Source: Hippophae tibetana (lineage: Eukaryota; Streptophyta; Magnoliopsida; Rosales; Elaeagnaceae). Taken from it: a stretch of DNA of 64,000 nt. How positions within the stretch are numbered: the first letter of the stretch is position 1; each line of letters starts with the position of its first letter. The translations under genes were made by a program, and so were the position numbers. The DNA lies in the NCBI GenBank assembly GCA_037013495.1, contig CM072808.1, forward strand, positions 46,300,068 through 46,364,067. The letters are read 5' to 3'. The notes below the pieces were generated by a model. It was not told the origin of the DNA and did no database searches. It worked only from the letters and a program-made list of their open reading frames with translations. This document shows, in pieces, positions 1 to 11,924 of the stretch.

Positions 1-269
1 ATTGACCAAATTAACTTGTAAAAGTAAAAAATAAAAATAGATAATAATACTTTAATATAACTTGAAATGAATCATTTATTGAAAAAACTATTTTTAATTT
101 CTTAAAAAAAATACTCATGATATAATTCCAATTTACATCATTCTATACATAATATATATACGCACTATCATCTGTCAAGGTGTATTTTCTTCTTCTTTTC
201 TTTTTATTAAGCCTATTAAAACAATTACATCACTTGCCTCTAGATAGGCATGTTACAACATGAATAATG

Positions 270-816
270 TGTTGGTCAACTAATGTGGGCTAGCAGCAGT
301 AAAGAAAAAAAAAAGGTATGTAAACTTTCAAAGGTGGTAAGCGCCGAAAGAAAAGGAAGAAAAGAAGAAAAGAAGAAAAAGAAAAAGAAAAGGAAAAAGA
401 AAGTCAAAAATCTCTCCATATAATCCGGAGAGAAGGATGGAGCTTGGCTCTATAAAAGCCTTGCTTCATCTCAATAGAAAGAGATCAGAAGCGGAGAAAA
501 GAAAAGAGATAGAGAGTTTTCTGAGAGAGCTTTTGAGAAGAAAAATTAAGAGAGCTAATTTGTGAAGTTTTATCCACAAATTAAAGATACATATTTGTTG
601 TATTTTTGTGAGAGATCCACCTGAAGGTGAAGTGTGTAATCCCATCTTATTATAGTGGAAGTTTAAGTGGCCTACGGGTCCCGTGGTTGTTACTTTCATT
701 TTGAAAGGTTTTTCCACTCTAAATTCTTGGTGTTATTTTTACTCTATTTTGATTTGGGAAATTATCCTGGGTGTGTGTGGAATTTATTTCTTTAAAACCA
801 TCTATTTTTCCCAACA
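270..816 (+). repeat. 5' LTR of Copia element 1
   Basis: 547 bp, TGTTGG...CAACA. It is nearly identical to 5007-5553. It contains a 58-nt all-purine tract at 346-403 followed by a TATAAAAG box at 451-458, so U3/R promoter function is likely. Differences from the 3' LTR are single substitutions scattered along its length. Confidence 0.95.
451..458 (+). promoter_or_regulatory. TATA box of Copia 1 LTR promoter
   Basis: TATAAAAG lies in a short GC-richer context in the 5' LTR, about 50 nt after a long homopurine tract. The same box recurs in the 3' LTR near 5188. Placement is as expected for the LTR promoter; the start site itself is inferred. Confidence 0.6.
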
Positions 817-819
817 AAG

Positions 820-831
820 TGGTATCAGAGC
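820..831 (+). other. Primer binding site (tRNA-iMet) of Copia 1
   Basis: TGGTATCAGAGC lies three bases after the 5' LTR. This is the standard plant Copia site, complementary to the 3' end of initiator tRNA-Met, where minus-strand DNA synthesis begins. Confidence 0.95.
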
Positions 832-867
832 CAAGTTATTTTTAGTAAGAGACTGTATACATATACA

Positions 868-982
868 GTACTATTCATATATACTGTATTGTACTATTCA
901 CGGACACTATTCACAGACACTAGTCACATAGTGCTATTCGGAAGGTACTATTCATCGATACTATTTGGCAGGTACTATTCAT
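868..982 (+). repeat. Short degenerate repeats in the Copia 1 leader
   Basis: Between the primer site and gag, about seven copies of a GTACTATTCA-like decamer occur within about 115 nt (for example at 868, 891, 945 and 972), some with one or two changes. Role unknown; the untranslated leader is where packaging or dimerisation signals would be expected. Confidence 0.7.
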
Positions 983-1030
983 CGTCAGAAAAGTATCAAG
1001 TTCGACGAAACCTGGTGACTAACGACTCAA

Positions 1031-4000
1031 ATGGAGGAAAGCACAGGTAATATGATAAAGTTGACCGCATTTAATTATGCAATTTGGAAGCCGAAGATAG
1101 AGGATCTTTTATACATTAAAGATCTATGGAAGCCAATTATAATGCCGAAGGAGAAAGAAGTAACCGATGCAGACATTGAATGGGCCGTTCTAAACCGAAA
1201 GTGTGCTGCTCAAATCAGACAATGGATCGACAAAAGCATTTTTCAAAATTTTGCTAATGAACACGATGCTTACGTTCTTTGGCAAAAGTTGGAGAAAATG
1301 TATGCGAGGACAACCGCACAAAATAAAGCAAATCTGATGCGACGATTAGTCAATTTGAAGTATAAAGACAGAAGCAGCGTATCAGAACATATGAGTGAGT
1401 TCCAAGGCATTGTAGATCAACTCAACTCTATGAAGATGACTGTAGATGACGAGCTACAAGCGTTGTTGATGTTGAGTTCTCTACCAAAAAGTTGGGATAC
1501 TCTAGTTGTGTCAGTTAGCAACTCAGCTCCTGACGGTAAGCTTACCATGGATATGGTAAAAGACAGAATGTTAAACGAAGAGTCTCGACGAAAAGATGAA
1601 GGATATACTCCTGACACTGAAGCGCTTGTCATGCAGAAACAAGGCAAGCAAGAATGGCGGGGGATAAGTAAAAGTAAAAATCCTCGTAACCAAAGTCAAC
1701 AAAGAGGACGGTCGAAGTCTAGATCAAGGTATGACATGAAGTGTCATCATTGCGGCAAGCCTGGACACTTCATTCGAGAATGTAGAAGGTTAAAGGCGGA
1801 ACAATCTAGAAATCAGGAAGCAGAAACCCGAACAAATGACACCACAACTGTCACTGAAGAAGTTGTCATCGTTTGAGATGCTGATTATGTCAATCTTGCA
1901 TGCCAAGACACTACTTGGGTAGTTGACTCAGGCGCTTCCTATCATGTCACCTCACGACGGGAATTCTTCTCAACCTACACTCAAGGTGATTTTGGACGTG
2001 TAAGGATGGGAAATGATGATGCATCAAAAATTGTCGACATTGGAAATATTTATCTAGAGACTAATCTTGGATGCAGATTACTTTTGAAAGATGTGAGGCA
2101 TGTTCCTGATATCCGCCTCAATTTAATCTCTACCGGTATGCTTGACGATGATGGATACAATAATTATTTTGGTGAAGGAAAGTGGAAGCTCACCAAAGGC
2201 AATCTGGTAATAGCTAAAAGCAAGAAAGATACATCACTCTACATCACAGAAGCCAGACTGTGTAGAGGAGAAGTAAATGCCACAAGGAAAGAAGTTCCTA
2301 CCGAGCTATGGCATAAGCGACTCGGCCACATGAGTGAAAAAGGTCTCAAAATTCTTTCCAAAAATGAGCTCTTACCAGGAATGAAAGGTACTCCCTTGCA
2401 AACTTGTGTTGACTGTATTATGGGAAAACAACATAGAGTTGCATTTCGTAGTCTTGCACCATCTAGAAAGGAAAATATTCTAGATTTAATACACACAGAT
2501 GTCTGTACAATGAGTTGTAAGTCATTAGGAGGTGCTCACTATTTTGTGACCTTTATTGATGACCATTCTAGAAAAGTATGGACTTTTGCTTTGAAAACAA
2601 AAGATCAAGTGCATTAAGTTTTCAAGCAGTTTCATGTAAAAGTGGAGAGAGAAACTGACAGACGTTTGAAGTGTGTACGTGCAGATAATGGTGGTGAGTA
2701 TCGTGGACCATTTGAGGAGTACTGTAGAAGTTTTGGCATCAGGCTGGAAAAATCAGTACCAAAGACACCTCAACACAATGGTGTCGCATAGAGAATGAAC
2801 AGAACCATCTGTGAAAGAGTCAGATGTATGCTCTCAAATGCAAAACTACCAAACTCCTTTTGGGGGGAGGCAATGAGGACATCAGTCGATTTAATCAACC
2901 TTTCTCCATCAGTTCCACTGAACTACGACGTACCAGAAAGAGTTTGGACGGGGAAAGATGTTTCTTACAAACACTTGAAAGTATTTGGTTGCAGAGCATT
3001 TGTTCACATCCCAAGAGATGAGCGATCCAAGTTGGACGGAAAAGCAAAGCAATGTATCTTTATGGAATATGCCCATGAAGAATTTGGTTACAGACTTTGG
3101 GATCCTATTAGCAAAAGGATTGTCAGAAGCAGAGACGTGGTATTTCTTGAAGATCAAACAATCGAGGATTTTGAGAAATCCGAGAAACCACAGTCAGATG
3201 AAATTCCAGTTAATCTGGACCCAGTCTCTCCACCAATAAATCCTAATGACGGGGGAGTTACACCAGATAATGATGATGGCAATCCATCAGCTCACAGTTC
3301 AAAACCAGAACAAGTTTCTGAACAAGTCCAACCAGAAGTACAGACAAGGAGATCCACCCGAGTACGACAACCTAGTAGTATATATTCTCCTAACGAGTAT
3401 GTGATGCTTACTGAAGGGGGAGAACCAGAGAGTTATGACGAAGCTATCACTGATCAGCATAAGACTGAGTGGTTAAAAGCCATGCAGGAAGAAATGAAAT
3501 CTCTGCATGAGAACCACACATTTGACCTGATGAAACTACCACTTGGAAGAAAAACTCTCAAGAACAAGTGGGTGTACAGAATCAAAAGTGAAGAAGGCAG
3601 CTCGCAACCACGCTACAAAGCAAGATTGGTTGTGAAAGGATTCGAGCAGAAGAAAGGCGTTGACTTCGATGAAATATTCTCACCAGTAGTTAAAATGTCT
3701 TCAATCCGAGTTGTTCTTGGTTTGGCAGCTAGTCTTAATCTGAAGGTTGAACAACTTGATGTAAAGACTGCATTCTTACATGGTGATCTTGATGAAGAAA
3801 TCTATATGGAGCAGCCCGAAGGTTTCCAAGTCAAAAGCAAAGAAAAGTTGGTATGCAGACTAAAGAAAAGCTTGTATGGTTTGAAGCAAGCACCAAGGCA
3901 GTGGTACAAAAAGTTCGACTCATTCATGGAGAAAAATGAATACAACAGAACGACGACTGATCACTGCGTCTTCATCAAGAAATTCTCTGATGGTGATTTT

Positions 4001-4990
4001 ATTATTCTTTTGCTTTATGTTGATGATATGTTAATTGTGAGTCAAAATATTGACAAGATTAACAAGTTAAAGAAGAAGTTGAGCAAGTCCTTTGCAATGA
4101 AGGACTTAGGACCTGCCAAGCAGATTCTTGGCATGACGATTACCCGCAACAGGCAAAAGCAAAAGATCTGGCTTTCCCAAAAACGGTATGTTGAAAAAGT
4201 TCTTGAAAGATTCAACATGAGCAAAGCTAAACCTATTAGTTGTCCACTTGCAAGCCACTTCAAACTTAATGTGAGTCAATGTTCTTCAAGTGAGGAGGAT
4301 AAATCAGAGATGAGCAAGGTGCCTTATGCATCGGCAGTTGGTAGTCTAATGTACGCTATGGTATGCACTAGACCAGACATTGCACATGCTGTTGGCGTTG
4401 TGAGCCGATTCCTATCAAATCCTGGAAAGGAACATTGGGCAGCGGTCAAATGGATACTCAGGTATCTCAGAGGAACTTCCAATCATTGTTTATGCTTTGG
4501 TAATAATAAACCTGTATTAGAAGGATATACAGATTCAGATATGGCTGGTGACGTAGATACGAAGAAATCTATATCCGGGTACCTAATAACATTTGGAGGG
4601 GGAGTTGTTTCATGGCAATCACGATTACAAAAGTGTATTTCCTTAAGTACCACAGAAGCAGAGTACATTGCAATCACTGAAGGTTGTAAGGAGATCCTGT
4701 GGATGAAAAAGTTCCTACAAGAATTGCATCAGAACCAAGAAAACTATGTTCTTTATTGCGACAGTCAGAGTGCAATTCATCTTAGCAAGAACCCAACCTT
4801 CCACTCAAGGTCCAAACACATCGACGTAAGGTATCACTGGATTCGTGATGTGTTAGAACATAAGCTACTGGAAGTTGAAAAGGTTCACACCAATGATAAC
4901 GGGGTAGATATGATGACAAAGACCGTGACTAGAGAAAAACTTGTTATCTGTAGAAAGATTGCAGGTGTGGAAGAGCCCTGTCCCACATAA
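1031..4990 (+). pseudogene. Copia 1 gag-pol polyprotein, three in-frame stops
   Basis: One continuous reading frame of 1320 codons starting at ATG 1031 and ending TAA 4988-4990, broken by TGA at 1874-1876, TAA at 2615-2617 and TAG at 2789-2791. No frameshift is seen. The first part (281 codons) is gag with a CCHC zinc knuckle (CHHCGKPGHFIREC, about 1738-1779). The aspartic protease motif DSGASYH follows just after the first stop. The second part has the GAG-pre-integrase HKRLGHM region and the first half of the integrase core. The third part (2795-4990, 731 codons) has the integrase C-terminus, the Copia reverse transcriptase with YVDDM near 4018, and RNase H ending with the DSQSAIHLSKN and RSKHIDVRYH motifs. 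The stops fall in the gag/protease junction and in integrase, so integrase and the gag-pol link are the disabled parts. Reverse transcriptase and RNase H are intact as an open segment. Mobilisation in trans by related elements is possible. Confidence 0.93.
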
Positions 4991-5004
4991 GTTGGAGGGG
5001 GAGA
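4991..5004 (+). other. Polypurine tract of Copia 1
   Basis: GTTGGAGGGGGAGA lies two to three bases before the 3' LTR and directly after the pol stop codon. It is the expected plus-strand primer region of a Copia element. Confidence 0.85.
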
Positions 5005-5006
5005 TT

Positions 5007-5553
5007 TGTTGGTCAACTAATGTGGGCTAGCAGCAGTAAAGAAAAAAAAAAGGTATGTAAACTTTCAAAGGTGGTAGGCGCCGAAAGAAAAGGAAGAAAA
5101 GAAGAAAAGAAGAAAAAGAAAAAGAAAAGGAAAAAGAAAGTCAAAAATCTCTCCATATAATCCGGAGAGAAGGATGGAGCTTGGCTCTATAAAAGCCTTG
5201 CTTCATCTCAATAGAAAGAGATCAGAAGCGGAGAAAAGAAAAGAGATAGAGAGTTTTCTGAGAGAGCTTTTGAGAGGAAAAATTAAGAGAGCTAATTTGT
5301 GAAGTTTTATCCACAAATTAAAGATACATATTTGTTGTATTTTTGTGAGAGATCCACCTGAAGGTGAAGTGTGTAATCCCATCTTATTATAGTGGAAGTT
5401 TAAGTGGCCTACGGGTCCCGTGGTTGTTACTTTCATTTTGAAAGGTTTTTCCACGCTAAATTCTTGGTGTTATTTTTACTCTATTTTGATTTGGGAAATT
5501 ATCCTGGATGTGTGTGGAATTTATTTCTTTAAAACCATCTATTTTTTCCAACA
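5007..5553 (+). repeat. 3' LTR of Copia element 1
   Basis: 547 bp, matching 270-816 with about five substitutions. It is followed directly by target duplication TAATG at 5554-5558. Confidence 0.95.
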
Positions 5554-5558
5554 TAATG

Positions 5559-7066
5559 TACTACTGAAATGTGACACCTTAAAGCCTCCGGTAGATATGT
5601 TCTTTATTATAGTATAAAATATTTGCCAACATATAACAAGAGATCGATATTAGCTCGACATGCTTTCTAATTAAATGCTCTTGAATAATTTTTTAAATAA
5701 CCTTTTATTATTAAATGATATTTAATTGAATAATATTTAATATTAAATAGTATTTAATATATTAATCTATATTAAAAAAATACAATTTGTTAATAAAAAT
5801 AGTGATTTTTTAATTGGAATTTTGTTTTGGGTTCGGCCTAATGAACATATTTCTCTAATAAGCTATATTAAAATTTTAATTTAAACTATTTAAGATAATT
5901 AATTTTAGTTAAGGTATTAATGAAACCTTTAAATAAAATTTATTTATTTTCTTTTTAATTTTTCAAATACCCAACCTAACCTCCTTTTTTAATTAAACTC
6001 TCTTCGCAATATGATGTCGTGTTTTTTTCGTTTTTTTATCAAGTAAGAGAGAATATGTAATAATTTTTAATATCATAATAATTAATATTTTAATATTTTT
6101 AATATAGAATCAATTAATTAAACCTAAAAAGCAAGTTAATAAAAATTATAATTTTTAACATTATCCCATAAATATTAATTCATTAATTGTAAATTTTTTA
6201 CTTTGTGATAAAAACATGAAAAATGGTAAACAAAATGTAAATTTTTAAGCATTAAACAATTTTAAGATATTATTGAAAATACTAGAATATTTGTGACCAA
6301 TTTAGCGTTGGAGTATGGAATATTTATGATAATATAGTGTATAAAAAATTAACGGTAAATATTAACACGTTAACATAAGATATTATGTATATTTGTGATT
6401 AAATTATAAACATTAAGATCTATACGATGAAAGATGAAAATTTAGATATATTTGTGATAATTTTTTAATAGACATAGATAATTTTATTGAAGTGTGCTTA
6501 ATTTAATTGATGAAAGGGGAAGATGAAGAGAAGTGTAGAAGGCTTAGAGTTTCTGTTTCGAATGGTAGATGGAAATATAAAATATTAGGAGGTTGTTAGA
6601 TTTTATTAAGTTTAATAAATTGATGAAAAGTTATTAAAAAATGATGATTTTTTTTGTCTAATTTTCCAATAAGTTATTAAAGAATTCAAATGGAATAAAT
6701 TAAAAATCCAATGATACATTTATTTTTTATTTTTTTATTTTAATTAAATAAGAATTAAGCTAATTAATTTTTTCTCCTAATTAAATTAATATGTAAAAAT
6801 AATTAAAATCAATCATCTTAAGAGAATATCAACTTTAAAAAGGATATTAATTGTAATAATATGCCCTAGGATAATAATAATATCCATTTTAAAGTGAAAA
6901 CTTAATCTTTTATATATATATAAGCAATATTTTCCTTATATGCATTTTTATATAAATAAATATATAATTGAATAATTAATTGTAAAATGAATATATCTGG
7001 AAAAAAATTACATTATGTATATGCATCAAAAATTAATAATATAAAATGATGAAGTGATTATAAGAG
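5559..7066. other. AT-rich intergenic stretch, no gene seen
   Basis: Very AT-rich DNA with many homopolymer runs and stops in all frames. I recognise no protein family, RNA gene or repeat boundary here. Confidence 0.6.
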
Positions 7067-7479
7067 TACTTCATAACAATGATCAAAATAAATTATAATA
7101 TGTAAATTAATGTAATATAATATAATTAAAAAAGTATTTTTTTTAAGTAAATTTCACAATTATAATTAAGAAGTAGTTAATCTTATACAACAATCATGTT
7201 TGTTTACTTAATAACAATAATCAAAATAAATTATAATATGTAAATTAATGTAATATAATATAATTAAAAAAGTATTTTTCTAAGTAAATTTCACAATTAT
7301 AATTAAGAAGTAGTTAATCTTATACAACAATCATGTTTGTTTACTTAATAACAATAATCAAAATAAATTATAATATGTAAATTAATGTAATATAATATAA
7401 TTAAAAAATTATTTTTTTAAATAAATCTCTCAATTATAATTAAGAAGTAGTTAATCTTATACAACAATCATGTTTGTTT
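7067..7479. repeat. Tandem repeat, three copies of about 138 bp
   Basis: The string TCAAAATAAATTATAATATG recurs at 7083, 7221 and 7358 (periods 138 and 137), and the 3' ends of the copies all carry ATACAACAATCATGTTTGTTT. The second copy is closer to the first than the third is. The copies are AT-rich and contain no reading frame. The array starts and stops abruptly in unrelated AT-rich DNA, as in an unequal-exchange or minisatellite-type array. Confidence 0.93.
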
Positions 7480-8556
7480 CTATTAGGAACAGTATAAAGA
7501 TTTATTATTTAAATTTAATCATATTTTATGTGTTGGGTAATATTAAATTATATCTAGGGTTAATAGTTAGGTTATATATTTAAAATGTTTATGTGATTTA
7601 ACATATTTTTACTTATATTTATAAAATTTGTAAAAAATGTTAAAATATTCGTAGATTTTATAGTTAATATTATTAATATTTTCAAAATTAATTGTGTTAA
7701 CTTTTTCATCTATAATAATTTGATGACTCTGATACCAATTTATAAAAAGTATTTTCTAATAATCAATTGGTCCTATAATGAAATGTGGATGAATCTATTA
7801 GACACAATGTTAACACAAGCAAACTTAACTAAAAACCTCTCACAAACTGATAGAACATAAAGTACCACACTATATGCATCAATTTTCACATCAAAAATTC
7901 CAATGTCACTACTCACAGAACACTTTTACTATCCATCAAACATTACACCTTGTATAAGCCCACAAACTACCTTTACACCTTAGACATGTCAATCACAAAC
8001 CCCACATACTCAACCACAGCCATATATCCACTATCAACAGCCATCTTACAATCCAATTCATACTCAATAATATGATTAGTACACACAAGATCGCAATGCT
8101 ATACTTGAAGGTAACTAATCTCATTCTAAATCGACTAATTCAAAAAAATTAATGCTAAATTTGTAAAAAAATTGATCACATAATCAAATAACTCAAGACC
8201 ACCGAGACAAGAAGGCCATAAGCTCATCTCTCATAAGTTTTTGTACCCTCACAACAACAAACACCATATCAACCAACACCATCAAACCTATTATCTTTTG
8301 GCTGTTATGGCCCACCATAAACACATATATCCTTCACTTCACCATACTCAACACAACCTCGTCATTTATCAACACCACTACCATACATACACATTAGTTT
8401 CTACCACATGAGGTGACACATAACCCTTCTGCAACAAGCATCTGAACTACACCATCCATTTGAACTCCTATTGAAAATACCATACCTACTGTATTTTATG
8501 CTCAAACTCATAACCAGTCAATAATTGCCACAACTAATACATTGAATAATGCTTTC
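7480..8556. other. Intergenic stretch with a dispersed AT-rich repeat and possible gag remnant
   Basis: 7540-7735 resembles a repeat seen again at about 34240-34460; it shares a phrase about GTTAACTTTTTCATC. From about 8160 to 8556 base composition changes to C/A-rich with Pro/Thr/His-rich short frames. This probably is decayed gag sequence leading into the Copia protease at 8563. No open gene is present. Confidence 0.45.
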
Positions 8557-8559
8557 TGA

Positions 8560-10825
8560 TTCATGGATACTGGTTCTAGTCACCATCTTATAGCTGGTAA
8601 AGGGCATCTATTCAATGCTCAGTCATATACTAGCTGCGAACAAGTTATGCTAGGAAATGGAGAAATTGTTCCCATGGCTCACTTTAGCACAAGTCAAATT
8701 TTTCACACAACAACTCAAATTCTCTTTTCTCTCTACTTACTTCCTATACCACAGTTAGCTAAAAACCTTGTTTCTGTCATAAAACTTTATTCGGATAACA
8801 ATGTCTTAATTGAATTCTTTCTTAACTCGCTTTTTATAAAGGATCCGACCAAGGAAACACCAATCCTAATGAGAGGAATTAAGGATGGTCTTTACAAGCT
8901 TTCAACAGTTTTAGCTTTTTTACAAAAATATGTTTCATATCAATCCTATAATTTTAATAACAGATTACGAAATAAAACTAATGTCAATAGTGTTTTGTGG
9001 CATGATAGACTTGGTCATCCCCATCAATAAGTGTTAGATCATGTACTTAAAGGTTTCAATCTTACTTCTAGCAAAAATATTTGTCATGAATTATGTAGTG
9101 CTTGTCAAATGGGTAAATCACATAGATTGCCTCTTCAAAATGTTCATACTCACTCTAAGCAACCCTTTGATATAATACATGTTCATGTTTGGGATCCTTC
9201 ATCCATTGCTAGCACAAATGGTATGAGATACTTCCTTTTCTTTGTTGATGATTACTCTAAATATCAATGGTTATATGTTATGTATAGTAAAGCACAAGTC
9301 AATCACATATTCTAACATTTTGATGCATTTGTCTTTAGTCAATTTAATGTACAAATTAAACAAATTCAATATGACGGTGGAACTGAGTTTAAAAGCTTTG
9401 AACCCTTTTCATTTTCTAGAGGCTATCTTAGAAGAATATCATGTCCATATAATCCATCACAAAATGGAGTGGTTAAGTGCAAAAACAGATATGTAGTTGA
9501 AACAGATCTCTTTTATGATGATAAGAGCTGGATTACCATTAAAACTTTGGGAATTTGGTTTTATTAGTGCTATGTTTCTCATAAACAGATTACCATCAAA
9601 AGTTCTTAGCAACAAATTTCCGTACCAACTGTTTTATGTAAGTGACCTTGATTACTCTATACTGAAAATTTTAGGTTTTCTATGCTTTCCATATATGAGG
9701 CCTTGCAACTCAAATAAGCTAGAAGATCTATCTATACCATGTGTTTTTCTTGGATATCCTCCTAGATACAAAGAATATCGGTGTCTATGTCCCATTTCAC
9801 AAAAATTGTACATCACACCACATGTCAAATTTCATCTGATTTTTCAGGTAGCAACACATCCTCTTGTCAATGGATTGTTAATATCCCCATTATCTCTACC
9901 ACACCAAAAACTATGCTTGACACCTTTTCCAGTAAACCTAAAGCCTCTCTAACTTCTGACCACACTGTGCACTCAGCACGTTTTTTAGAAAATATGCATA
10001 AAACCTCATCAAGCAAAGACACTTTAAACATCACACCTGGTTTTACTTCTAATAGCACCGAGTCTATAGTTTCTGAAACATAAAGGGATGTGACTCTTCA
10101 AACTTATTCTGAAAAAACTGATGAAGAAAGTATCTCTCTAACGGCTAATAGTTTGCCAAATAACAAACCAACAAAAATGTGAATCAATCTCAACACTCAG
10201 AGTCTTTGTCCTCTTCTAATTTAATACAACCTTTGAGCTTCTCATCTAGTGACATAAATACATTGTCATTACCTAATTATCATAATTCATCCACACTAAC
10301 TTTAATTGACTCAGAACCATTACCAAACACCACTACTCAGATTTTTTATCCTTCTAGCATAGAGCTCTTTGTCCAATTGCCATGTGAAACTATTGAATCT
10401 CCCTCTCTTGTTAATATCCATCCTATGATCACACGTTCAAAGGATGGTATTACAAAACCCAACGTGCTTTTGGCAAACACTATGCTTCCTGAACCAAGCT
10501 CTGTAACAGAGGCACTGCAACACCCTGAGTGGCGTGATTCTATGACAACTGAGTGTAATTCTCTCATGAAAAAAAAAAAACACATGGGCTCTTGTCCCTC
10601 CTTTTAAAGGAAAGAAAATCATTGGAAACAAATGGGTTCATCGAGTGAAGCTAAAGGCAGACAAGTCTTTAGAAAAATATAAATTAAGAGTTGTAGCAAA
10701 GGGATATTATTAAACCAAAGATATTGAACCTTCAGTCCTGTAGTGATACCCACAACAATAAGAGGTGTTCTAACTCTAGCTCTATCAAAGGAATGGATCC
10801 TTAGGCAACTTGACGTAAATAATGC
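8560..10825 (+). pseudogene. Decayed Copia pol fragment (protease, integrase, start of RT), truncated at 3' side
   Basis: Translation shows protease motif MDTGSSHH at 8563, with a TGA immediately upstream at 8557-8559. It then shows the GAG-pre-integrase LWHDRLGHPHQ (about 8995-9027, followed by TAA 9028-9030) and the integrase core with HxHVWDPS near 9180 and YDGGTEF near 9370. Next come the integrase tail (NRLPSKVLSNKFPYQLF, about 9583) and the RT entry region (EPSSVTEALQHPEWRDSM at about 10490, then KWVH and LDVNNA to about 10825). Frames change around 9490 and again before 10179, with further stops. Homology stops in the RT palm, just where the RBFA-like reading frame begins. No LTR is recognised on either side. 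The lineage looks different from Copia 1 and 2 (Ale-like by its integrase wording, tentative). Non-functional. Confidence 0.88.
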
Positions 10826-11890
10826 CCTATTCGAAGTTTCGAACCCAGATATCAACGGCTCCGATTCGCTCATCAAATCAACAATTGAGTTTTCTTCGTT
10901 CGAAATCCACCACGATTAGGTGTATGGCCAAGCCACGAAGGGTGGCTATGGTGGCAAAGCAGATAAGGAGAGAACTTTCCCACATGCTACTCATCGACAC
11001 GGTCTTGCAATTTGCTATTTTACCTGAAGCTGCTTTGGGAGCTGATCTATATCTCTCTTCTCTTACCACCATCAGTGATGTTGAAATCTGTTCTGACTTG
11101 CAGGTATTCATACATATGAATCTGTAAATTGTTAACTTGGCTCTGCTACAGACGTTTTAATATTTGGGAGGGGCCTTGCTTTATTTGTTGTATTGAGAAA
11201 GGTAAATTTATTTTGTATGAGCAATAGTTCAAAAGACTAGACTTCCATGTTTGAGGATGTTTGGAAACTTGACGCCTTGGCTAAACATTTTGACATGGAT
11301 TGATTACTCAAAAGTGTGAGACTATACCATCAATTGAATAATAGGTTCTCGATTGCTCTGATGGTTTTCGTATCCAAAAGCCTTATACGTAGTTCTCTAG
11401 TTATTATGATACGTAGTTCTCTAGTTATTATGTGATATGTTTTTGTTCTGTTATGTAGGGTCTTATGAGAATGCTGAAGATTTGTTGAGTATAAGTGGTC
11501 TATGATCATGATCGAATGCTGAGATATTGGATTTACAAGCACATATTCACTCATCTTTTAAGTACATTTATGCATGAAAAATAAAGGATTCAAAGGGTCT
11601 TATGTCAGTGTACCTGGACTCATACTCTTTGCTTTTATTTCCTCTTTTTGATGAGACATCTTGTGTAACAAGGACCTTTGTTTTCATATATTTGTCTTCT
11701 TACAATATGTCATACATAAAAAGGTTTGCATATACCTGGAAGCTATCTTTATGTGGTTAATATATAGTAGCATTATGCCTAACTGTTTGCTTATATCTTT
11801 AGCTCTTATTTGGGAACAAGCCTTATGATCGCAAAACTCTATTGCCTTAATAGGTTCTGATGGATGATCTACAATTTTTAGGTTGTAGAA

Positions 11891-11924
<34 letters not shown>

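Larger units (their letters stand above)
270..5553 (+). mobile_element. Copia-type LTR retrotransposon 1, complete but with interrupted gag-pol
   Basis: A full-length Ty1/Copia element. Two 547-bp direct LTRs (270-816 and 5007-5553) begin TGTTGG and end CAACA, and 5-bp target duplications TAATG (265-269 and 5554-5558) flank it exactly. The internal part has a tRNA-iMet primer site (820-831), a leader with short repeats, gag-pol in one frame (1031-4990) and a purine tract ending just before the 3' LTR. Domain order gag, protease, integrase, reverse transcriptase, RNase H is the Copia order. The LTRs differ at only about five positions (about 0.9%), so insertion is recent. Three in-frame stops mean this copy could not make a continuous polyprotein without readthrough. 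The protein resembles the Tork/Tnt1-like group, but that placement is from memory of family features and is tentative. Confidence 0.95.

Noticed and set aside
7724-7736. GACTCTGATACCA, a near match to the complement of a tRNA-iMet primer site
   Set aside because: No LTR ending in CA lies next to it on the minus strand, and the nearby Copia pol fragment reads on the plus strand. It may be a stray retroelement scrap, but I cannot support an element.
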